Origin: an uncultured Oscillibacter sp.
GTDB taxonomy: Bacteria > Bacillota > Clostridia > Oscillospirales > Oscillospiraceae
DNA: 12,491 nt
Assembly (NCBI GenBank): GCA_934574045.1
Contig: CAKTMK010000048.1
Location: forward strand, 1 to 12,491
Direction of reading: 5' to 3'
Shown here: positions 4,728 through 9,799 of the stretch, in pieces
Layout: every line of letters begins with the position of its first letter
How positions within the stretch are numbered: the stretch's first letter is position 1
Notes under the pieces: model-generated
What the model was told of the DNA's origin: nothing
Seen by the model: only the letters and a program-made list of their open reading frames with translations
Database searches by the model: none
Program-made: the position numbers and the translations under genes

Positions 4728-5581
4728 GGCAGGACCGCAGCCTCCGCGCGCAGCTCCTGCGCGCCGTCCAGCCGGGACTCCAGCACCTCCGGCATGCGCA
4801 GGTAGCGGGTGAACGCCGCGAAAAAGCGGGAGTATTCCACGCCGGTGGCGATCCGCTCATCCATCACCACGCCCAGCGGCATGGCCTTGCCCTTCTCGCC
4901 GGGCAGCGCGTCCGGCCGGCGGACGGGCTTTCCCATACAGATGAACACGCTGGTGGTGCCGAACTCATAGCAGTGGTGGTGGATGCAGCTGGTGTTGATG
5001 GAAGCCAGGTTCGTGATGAACAGGCTGGTATGGAACGGGCTGAGGTCGATGATCTTCCGGGGCAGCAGCCCGTGCAGGTCCAGATGGTAAACGAGCCAGA
5101 ACACCACCCGCGCCAGTCCCGGCACCGCGAAGGCGAAATTGGCGAACCGGTCCGTGCGGTTGTTGTGGGCGGCCTCGCTGTTGCGGTCGATGGCCTCCTG
5201 CACCCGCTCGCTGATGGAAAACACCGTGTCGTCCGGGCGGAGGAAGATCTTCAGCGCCGTCTCGTCCGGCGTGCCGTCCGCCCGCTTTTTCAGCAGTACA
5301 AAGGAAAAGCAGAAATGGTTCCGGCGATAGATCCGGCGGTTGACCACAAAGCAGTTCAGCTTCGGATTTTCCAGCGCGGCCTTGTAATACGCCGCCGCCA
5401 GCACGCTCATGTGCGTCACGCGCCGGCCCTCCCGCCGCTTCTGGCGGATGTAGGCCCGGACGATGTCCTCGTCGATCATGTCGCTGGCCCAGTTCTGCGC
5501 GTCGTACCGCCGCGGCATGATATAGGGCAGCGCCTGCACGATGGGCGTCAGCCCCCGGAGGCGGGTCCCGTCTGCTCTCAT
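4724..5581 (-). CDS. Stand-alone E2/chloramphenicol-acetyltransferase-fold protein
   Basis: This 285-aa protein matches the catalytic domain of 2-oxoacid dehydrogenase E2 subunits and CAT, without lipoyl or E1/E3-binding domains. Recognisable parts are the N-terminal MPRRYDAQNW (22-31), VTHMSVLAAAYYKAALENP (55-73), the Asn-Arg-Thr-Asp-Arg helix near 141-145, LFITNLASINTS (187-198), FGTTSVFICMGK (207-218) and the C-terminal VVMDERIATGVEYSRFF (238-254). E2/CAT enzymes use His in HxxxDG here; this protein has D241-E242-R243 and T246-G247, so both the His and the Asp are replaced. It is therefore unlikely to work as a standard acyltransferase. It has its own promoter and AAGGAG site (9 nt from the ATG) and overlaps the ClC gene by 4 bp, so the two are co-translated. 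A role in the membrane or anion context is inference from this coupling only. Confidence 0.8.
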   Translation of the reverse strand: MRADGTRLRGLTPIVQALPYIMPRRYDAQNWASDMIDEDIVRAYIRQKRREGRRVTHMSVLAAAYYKAALENPKLNCFVVNRRIYRRNHFCFSFVLLKKRADGTPDETALKIFLRPDDTVFSISERVQEAIDRNSEAAHNNRTDRFANFAFAVPGLARVVFWLVYHLDLHGLLPRKIIDLSPFHTSLFITNLASINTSCIHHHCYEFGTTSVFICMGKPVRRPDALPGEKGKAMPLGVVMDERIATGVEYSRFFAAFTRYLRMPEVLESRLDGAQELRAEAAVLP

Positions 5582-5590
5582 AGCTTCACG

Positions 5591-5615
5591 CTCCTTCCCC
5601 GCGGCGCGCCGCGGG
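5591..5615 (-). promoter_or_regulatory. Perfect 18-bp palindrome beside the E2-like gene's RBS
   Basis: CCCGCGGCGCGCCGCGGG (5598-5615) is a perfect, loop-free palindrome in the leader of the minus-strand E2-like gene. It ends 1 bp from the AAGGAG ribosome binding site (5591-5596 as CTCCTT). In RNA it would form a tight GC stem immediately 5' of the ribosome binding site; in DNA it could be a protein site. Confidence 0.55.
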
Positions 5616-5638
5616 TCTTTCGTTCTTTTCAGGATTTG

Positions 5639-5667
5639 AGTATACCGGAATTTCCTGAAAAAAACAA
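5639..5667 (-). promoter_or_regulatory. Promoter of the E2-like/ClC/YetF cluster
   Basis: On the minus strand, TTGTTT (5662-5667) and TATACT (5639-5644) are spaced by 17 bp, 57 bp upstream of the E2-like ATG. It diverges from the serC promoter at 5803-5831. No other convincing promoter was seen before the downstream ClC, YetF and DUF6774-like genes. Confidence 0.7.
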
Positions 5668-5687
5668 GGTTCCGTTAAGAATTGTTA

Positions 5688-5765
5688 AAAATCGCCGCCG
5701 CTGCGCCGCTTCGTGGCCGCGTATACGAATACGCAAACGATTTTGGGCTTTTTCCATAAAAAAGC
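5688..5765. promoter_or_regulatory. Dyads in the divergent control region
   Basis: Between the two divergent -35 boxes lie AAAATCG (5688-5694) with CGATTTT (5738-5744), enclosing GCGTAT/ATACGC (5719-5724 with 5729-5734, loop ACGA), followed by GCTTTTT/AAAAAGC (5747-5753 with 5759-5765). These are candidate regulator sites for serC and/or the minus-strand cluster; no consensus for a known regulator was recognised. Confidence 0.35.
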
Positions 5766-5802
5766 AGAGAATATTTAGCTTCCCGAACGTGCCCTTTTCC
5801 GG

Positions 5803-5831
5803 TTGAATATCCTGTCCGGAAGTCGTATACT
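5803..5831 (+). promoter_or_regulatory. serC promoter
   Basis: TTGAAT (5803-5808) and TATACT (5826-5831) with a 17-bp spacer. The predicted leader is about 60 nt, too short for a T-box or other large riboswitch. A small stem CAAAC/GTTTG lies in it at about 5843-5857. Confidence 0.75.
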
Positions 5832-5897
5832 GATGGCAGGATGCAAACAAAGAGTTTGGGAGCCTGACAAATTTACTGAATAATGGAGGTTCACACA

Positions 5898-6986
5898 ATG
5901 AAGTACGGACGTACCTATAACTTCTCCGCGGGTCCCGCGATGATGCCGGAGGAAGTCCTTGAGGAGATCGCGGCCGAGATGATGAACTACCGCGGCAGCG
6001 GCATGTGCGTCATGGAGATGAGCCATCGCTCCAAGGCGTTCCAGGAGATCTTTGACGAGGCGAAGGCCGATCTGCGCAAGCTGATGAACATTCCTGAAAA
6101 CTACAAGATCCTGTTCATTCAGGGCGGCGGCACGGTGCAGTTCTCCATGGTGCCCATGAACCTGATGAAAAACGGCGTGGCCTGCTATGTGGAGACCGGC
6201 GCGTGGTCCAAGAAGGCCATTGCCGAGGCCAAGAAGTTCGGCGAGGTGAAGGTCGTGGCCTCCTCCGCCGACAAGAACTTCTCCTACATCCCCGACTGCT
6301 CCGATCTGGACATCCCCGAAAACGCGGATTACGTGTACATCTGCGAAAACGAGACGATCCACGGCCTGACCTACCGCAAGCTGCCCAACACCAAGGGCCA
6401 CGTGCTGGTGTCCGACCAGTCCTCCATGTTCCTGTCCCGTCCCTGCAACGTCAGCGATTACGGCCTGATCTGGGCGGGCGTGCAGAAGAACGTCGGCCCC
6501 GCGGGCATGGCCATCGTCATCATCCGCGAGGATCTGATCCGCGACGATCTGGACGACAAGCTGCCGGTGTATCTGAACTACAAGACCCACGCCGACAAGG
6601 ACTCCCTGTACAACACGCCCAACTGCTGGGCCATCTACTGCTGCGGCAAGGTGTTCAAGTACCTGCTGAAAAACGGCGGACTGGAGGCCATGAACAAGCG
6701 CAATGAGGAGAAGGCCAAGATCCTGTATGACTTCCTCGACCAGAGCAAGTTCTTCACCGGCGCGGTGGTCAAGGAGGACCGTTCCCTGATGAACGTTCCC
6801 TTCGTCACCCCCAGCAAGGAGCAAGACGCCGACGTGGTGGCCGCCAGCAAGGCCGCGGGCTTTGACAACCTGAAGGGCCACAAGTCCGTGGGCGGTCTGC
6901 GCGCCTCCATCTACAACGCCATGCCCAAGGAGGGCGTCGAGGCGCTGGTGGAGTTCCTGAAGAAGTACGAGGCGGAGCACGCCTGA
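5898..6986 (+). CDS. serC: Phosphoserine aminotransferase
   Basis: This cytosolic, PLP-dependent enzyme converts 3-phosphohydroxypyruvate and glutamate to 3-phosphoserine and 2-oxoglutarate, the second step of serine synthesis. The 362-aa length matches the family (about 360). It opens with YNFSAGPAMMPEEVL (7-21) and has MSHRSK at 41-46 (substrate-binding His43/Arg44), FIQGGGTVQF (73-82), a Trp103 stacking position, Asp173 before the QSS turn, and the Schiff-base lysine in WAGVQKNVGPAG (Lys197). The C-terminal GGLRASIYNAMP carries the family phosphate- and carboxylate-binding Arg. An ATG 15 nt upstream (5883) is in frame, but GGAGG at 5885-5889, 8 nt before 5898, fixes the start at 5898. It lies 120 bp upstream of serA on the same strand, so an operon for phosphoserine synthesis is likely. 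No serB is in the window. Confidence 0.97.
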   Translation: MKYGRTYNFSAGPAMMPEEVLEEIAAEMMNYRGSGMCVMEMSHRSKAFQEIFDEAKADLRKLMNIPENYKILFIQGGGTVQFSMVPMNLMKNGVACYVETGAWSKKAIAEAKKFGEVKVVASSADKNFSYIPDCSDLDIPENADYVYICENETIHGLTYRKLPNTKGHVLVSDQSSMFLSRPCNVSDYGLIWAGVQKNVGPAGMAIVIIREDLIRDDLDDKLPVYLNYKTHADKDSLYNTPNCWAIYCCGKVFKYLLKNGGLEAMNKRNEEKAKILYDFLDQSKFFTGAVVKEDRSLMNVPFVTPSKEQDADVVAASKAAGFDNLKGHKSVGGLRASIYNAMPKEGVEALVEFLKKYEAEHA

Positions 6987-6997
6987 GCCTTTCCCCC

Positions 6998-7014
6998 GTC
7001 CGGCCCCGCCGGAC
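6998..7014 (+). repeat. Small intercistronic hairpin between serC and serA
   Basis: GTCCGGC (6998-7004) pairs with GCCGGAC (7008-7014) across a 3-nt loop. No T-run follows, so it is not expected to terminate. It may stabilise the serC 3' end of a joint transcript. I saw no promoter in the 120-bp gap. Confidence 0.5.
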
Positions 7015-7106
7015 ACGCCCATCCCCCATTGGGCGCAGATATTCCAACGCCGACGGTGCCCCTGGGGTGCGCCGGAAAACGATTGAAATGTAAAGGGGAA
7101 TCATCT

Positions 7107-8018
7107 ATGTCTATTCGAGTTCTCGTCACTGACGGCATGGACGCCGGCGCTATGGAAAAGCTGCGGCTGGACGGCTACGAGGTCGTCGAGCAGTTCTACG
7201 AGCCGGATCAGCTGGGCGCGGCCCTGCGGGATTTTGACATCGTGGTCATCCGCAGCGCCACCAAGATCAAGGAGCCGCAGATCGACGCCGCCAAGGACAG
7301 CCGCCTCAAGCTCATCATCCGCGCGGGCGTGGGCGTGGACAACATCGCCGTGAAGTACGCCGAGGCGGCGGGCATTCAGGTGAAGAACACGCCCCGGGCG
7401 TCCTCCAACGCCGTGGCGGAGCTGGCCATCGCGCTGCTGTTCGCCTGCGCCCGGAACCTGTCCATCGCAGGCCACACCATGCGGGAGCAGAAGTGGGAGA
7501 AAAAGGCCTATTCCAAGGGCTTTGAGCTTTCCGGCAAGACCATCGGCGTCATCGGATACGGCCGCATCGGCCGCCTGATCGGCGACAAGGCGCAGGCGCT
7601 TGGCATGAACGTTCTGTCCACCGTCCACCGCAGCAAGCCCGAGGGCTGCGAGTGCGAGACGATGCATTTTGTCTCCATGGACGAGCTGCTGGCCCAGTCC
7701 GACGTGATCGCCCTGAGCGCTCCCGCCGGGGACAAGCCGCTGGTGGACGCGGAGAATCTGGCCAAGATGAAAGACGGCGTGGTCATCATCAACACCTCCC
7801 GCGGAGCCAACGTGGACGAGGCCGCCCTGCTGGACGCGCTGAACTCCGGCAAGGTCCGGGCCGCGGGTCTGGACGTGTGGCTGAGCGAGAAGGAGCCGAA
7901 CTGGGAGCTGGCCGCCCATCCCGCGGTGGCCTGCACGCCCCACATCGGCGCGGGCACCAAGGAGGCCCAGAAGCGCATCGGCGCGGAGCTGGTGGACATC
8001 ATCGAGCACTTTGCGTAA
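7107..8018 (+). CDS. serA: D-3-phosphoglycerate dehydrogenase, short form
   Basis: This enzyme catalyses the first committed step of serine synthesis, NAD-dependent oxidation of 3-phosphoglycerate to 3-phosphohydroxypyruvate. The 303-aa protein is a complete D-2-hydroxyacid dehydrogenase. It has the substrate-domain motif RAGVGVDNI (72-80), the NAD-binding GYGRIGRLIG (150-159), NTSRG with catalytic Arg232, a Glu at 261 or 263 in SEKEP, and His279 in PHIGAG. It ends right after the second substrate-domain helix, so it lacks the ACT regulatory domain of longer SerA forms and should not be serine-inhibited through ACT. Short SerA forms are common in Clostridia and Bacteroidetes. An AAAGGGG site lies 8 nt before the ATG; the frame is open further upstream to 7029 but without a ribosome binding site. 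Pairing with serC makes serA much more likely than another hydroxyacid dehydrogenase. Confidence 0.93.
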   Translation: MSIRVLVTDGMDAGAMEKLRLDGYEVVEQFYEPDQLGAALRDFDIVVIRSATKIKEPQIDAAKDSRLKLIIRAGVGVDNIAVKYAEAAGIQVKNTPRASSNAVAELAIALLFACARNLSIAGHTMREQKWEKKAYSKGFELSGKTIGVIGYGRIGRLIGDKAQALGMNVLSTVHRSKPEGCECETMHFVSMDELLAQSDVIALSAPAGDKPLVDAENLAKMKDGVVIINTSRGANVDEAALLDALNSGKVRAAGLDVWLSEKEPNWELAAHPAVACTPHIGAGTKEAQKRIGAELVDIIEHFA

Positions 8019-8037
8019 AATTATAAAGACACGAAAG

Positions 8038-8076
8038 CCGCGGCCCGGAGCAAATGCTCCGGGCCGCGGTCTTTTT
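8038..8076 (+). terminator. Intrinsic terminator of serC-serA, possibly bidirectional
   Basis: A perfect 14-bp stem, CCGCGGCCCGGAGC (8038-8051) with GCTCCGGGCCGCGG (8056-8069), loop AAAT, then TCTTTTT (8070-8076). It lies between convergent serA and hydantoinase genes. On the minus strand the flank is also T-rich, so it may serve both. Confidence 0.93.
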
Positions 8077-8088
8077 CCGTTTTCCAAG

Positions 8089-8106
8089 GCGGGCCGGACG
8101 GCCCGC
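8089..8106 (-). repeat. Hairpin after the hydantoinase gene
   Basis: GCGGGCC (8089-8095) pairs with GGCCCGC (8100-8106) with a 4-nt loop, 4 bp beyond the minus-strand stop codon. There is no T-run; the stronger stem at 8038-8069 probably does the terminating. Confidence 0.45.
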
Positions 8107-8110
8107 AGGA

Positions 8111-9487
8111 TCACAGACTGTTCTTGCCCCGGGGAATGTACACGCCCTGCGGCTCCGTGTCCAGCACGCGGCCCAGCTCCGACACCAGCCGCCCACGCAG
8201 GTACACCTGCGCGATGCCGCCGGCGGTGACAAAGCCCTCATAGGGGTTGTACCCCGCCGCGCCCACGCAGTCCTCCGCCCGGATGATGTGGCTGGCGCCG
8301 GGATCGTAGACCACGATGTCCGCGTCGCTCCCTTTCCGAATGGCGCCCTTGCGGGGATACAGCCCGTACAGCCGGGCGGGATTCTCGCTGAGCACCTGAC
8401 ACATGGTGGGCAGGGCGATCTTCCTGCGGGCCACGCCGTAGGAGTAGAGCAGCTCGCCCCGGGTCTCCACGCCGGGAAGCCCGCCGGGGATCTTCGTGAA
8501 GTCCCCGCGGCCCGCGTCCTTCTGCTCCAGCGTGAAGGAGCAGTGGTCCGTGGACACCGTCTGGATCAGGCCCCGCTTCAGCCCGCGCCACAGGTACTCC
8601 TGCTCCGCCCGCTCCCGCAGCGGCGGCGCGCAGACATACCGGGCGGCGGCGGAGTAGTCCGGGTTGAAATACAGGCTCTCGTCCAACAGCAGATACTGCG
8701 GGCACGTCTCCACATAGACCTTCTGCCCCCGCTTGCGGGCGGCCTCCACCTCGTCCAGCGCCTGATGGTTGGTCAGGTGGACGATGATGACCGGGCAGTC
8801 CGCCGCCTGCGCGATGCGCAGGAGCCGGCCCACCGCCTCCGCCTCCAGACAGGCCGGACGGGTCCGCGGATGGGAGGCGGGAGACAGCTCGCCCGCCGTC
8901 TTCTTCTCGGCGATCATGGCGTCGATCACCCCGGCGTTCTCGCAGTGGACGCCGCACACGCCCCCCAGCCGCCGGATGGCCTTCAGCGCGCTGTACACCG
9001 CCCCGTCCCCAATCATCATGGCCGGGTAGGTCAGATACATTTTAAAGGAGGAGATACCCGCGGCGAACATGGCCGGAAGCTCGGCCTCGATAGCGGGGCT
9101 CCAGTCGTCGATGGTCATGTGGAAGCCGTAATCGCAGAAGGTGCGCCCGTCGGCCTTCTTGTGCCACAGATCCAGCCCGTATTGCAGCGTTTCGCCCTTG
9201 TTGGGGCAGGCGAAGTCGATCACCGTGGTGGTGCCGCCCCGGATGGCCGCCCGGCTGCCGGAGGTGAAATCGTCCGCAGTGGTGGTATTGCACACGTCCA
9301 GATCAAAGTGGGTGTGCGCGTCGATAAAGCCCGGGAACAGGAGCATCCCGGTCACGTCCACCACGCTGGCGCCCACGGCGGACAGCCTGCGCCCCACCTG
9401 CGCGATCTTCCCGCCGTCGATCAGCACGTCCGCCCGCTGCACGCCCCGGCCGGACACCACGCTGCCGCCCTTGAGCAATGTTCTCAT
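8111..9487 (-). CDS. hydA: D-hydantoinase / dihydropyrimidinase
   Basis: This cytosolic binuclear-metal amidohydrolase opens six-membered dihydropyrimidines or five-membered hydantoins to N-carbamoyl amino acids. At 458 aa it has the normal family length. All metal ligands are visible: DAHTHFD with His58 and His60, the carboxylated lysine in SSFKMYLTYP (Lys149; Tyr154 is the usual substrate tyrosine), VHCEN with His181, IVHLTN with His237, and STDHCSF with Asp314. The STDHCSF wording, where GTDHCPF is usual, is a mild variation. An in-frame ATG at 9541 extends the frame, but GGGAGG 8 nt before 9485-9487 and the family N terminus (LLKGGSVV) support the shorter form. It stands alone: no carbamoylase, dihydropyrimidine dehydrogenase or transporter is adjacent, so pyrimidine breakdown versus hydantoin or other cyclic-imide use cannot be decided from context. 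Confidence 0.93.
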   Translation of the reverse strand: MRTLLKGGSVVSGRGVQRADVLIDGGKIAQVGRRLSAVGASVVDVTGMLLFPGFIDAHTHFDLDVCNTTTADDFTSGSRAAIRGGTTTVIDFACPNKGETLQYGLDLWHKKADGRTFCDYGFHMTIDDWSPAIEAELPAMFAAGISSFKMYLTYPAMMIGDGAVYSALKAIRRLGGVCGVHCENAGVIDAMIAEKKTAGELSPASHPRTRPACLEAEAVGRLLRIAQAADCPVIIVHLTNHQALDEVEAARKRGQKVYVETCPQYLLLDESLYFNPDYSAAARYVCAPPLRERAEQEYLWRGLKRGLIQTVSTDHCSFTLEQKDAGRGDFTKIPGGLPGVETRGELLYSYGVARRKIALPTMCQVLSENPARLYGLYPRKGAIRKGSDADIVVYDPGASHIIRAEDCVGAAGYNPYEGFVTAGGIAQVYLRGRLVSELGRVLDTEPQGVYIPRGKNSL

Positions 9488-9531
9488 CGTAAAATCCTCC
9501 CTCTCGCGCTGGCGCGTTTTTTTCTCCCCAC

Positions 9532-9560
9532 AGCATAGCACAGTTCCGCGCCGATTTCCA
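9532..9560 (-). promoter_or_regulatory. Candidate hydantoinase promoter
   Basis: On the minus strand, TGGAAA (9555-9560) and TATGCT (9532-9537) with a 17-bp spacer, 44 bp before the ATG. Each box matches the consensus at 4/6, so this is only moderate. Confidence 0.45.
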
Positions 9561-9570
9561 TACGCAGGCG

Positions 9571-9597
9571 CGTCCGCGGACGTAAAATTTTCCGTCC
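9571..9597. promoter_or_regulatory. Overlapping dyads upstream of the hydantoinase promoter
   Basis: CGTCCGCGGACG (9571-9582) is a perfect 12-bp palindrome. It overlaps a 20-bp dyad (9578-9597) with arms GGACG and CGTCC around a central AAAATTTT and a single mismatched pair. It begins 10 bp behind the hydantoinase -35 box, in the region shared with the divergent nucleotidase gene. The remaining bases to about 9710 are GC-rich and show nothing else definite. Confidence 0.45.
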
Positions 9598-9712
9598 GGC
9601 GGTCCGCGCCGCCGCCCCGTCCGCCCTGAAACCGGACGCGGCCGCCGTTTTTGGTCAGTTTGCCGGGAACGCGCCCGAAATCTTGGAAATTTTACACGGT
9701 TTTCAAGTTTCC

Positions 9713-9751
9713 CTCTTTCTTTTTTGGAAAGAGCGGTTTATACTGTAAATA
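9713..9751 (+). promoter_or_regulatory. Nucleotidase gene promoter region with dyad
   Basis: TATACT at 9739-9744 is a good -10 box but has only a poor -35 (TTTCTT, 9716-9721, 17-bp spacer). An alternative pairing is TTGGAA (9724-9729) with TAAATA (9746-9751). CTCTTTC (9713-9719) and GAAAGAG (9727-9733) form a 7-bp inverted repeat with a 7-nt loop across the -35 region, a plausible operator. Confidence 0.45.
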
Positions 9752-9752
9752 A

Positions 9753-9793
9753 TTAAAAGTGCGGACAGCGCCGCGCTTTGACTTTTAAGGAGG
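9753..9793 (+). promoter_or_regulatory. Leader stem abutting the nucleotidase RBS
   Basis: TTAAAAGT (9753-9760) pairs with ACTTTTAA (9781-9788), enclosing a smaller GCGG/CCGC stem (9761-9764 with 9771-9774). The right arm includes the first two bases of the strong AAGGAGG ribosome binding site (9787-9793), which sits 6 nt from the ATG at 9800. Confidence 0.45.
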
Positions 9794-9799
9794 TAGAAG

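Noticed and set aside
3264..4805. 513-codon plus-strand open frame across the ClC and YetF genes
   Set aside because: It is antisense to clear membrane-protein genes, His/Arg/Gln-rich with no recognisable domain, and without a ribosome binding site.
4728..5638. Fluoride riboswitch for the ClC gene
   Set aside because: The ClC start overlaps the preceding gene, and the cluster leader (5582-5638) shows only a GC palindrome, not the conserved pseudoknot pattern of the crcB motif as far as I can see.
5832..5897. T-box or other amino-acid riboswitch before serC
   Set aside because: The predicted leader is only about 60 nt, with no T-box sequence and no terminator.
5775..7022. 415-codon minus-strand open frame across serC
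   Set aside because: It is a shadow of serC on the opposite strand; serC has full family motifs, a promoter and a ribosome binding site.
8054..9538. 494-codon plus-strand open frame across the hydantoinase gene
   Set aside because: It is antisense to a complete amidohydrolase gene, His/Pro/Arg-rich, and shows no motifs.
9488..9541. Longer hydantoinase start at 9541
   Set aside because: The added 18 residues are charged and unlike the family. The GGGAGG site and LLKGGSVV N terminus support 9487, and the -10 box would fall inside the extension.
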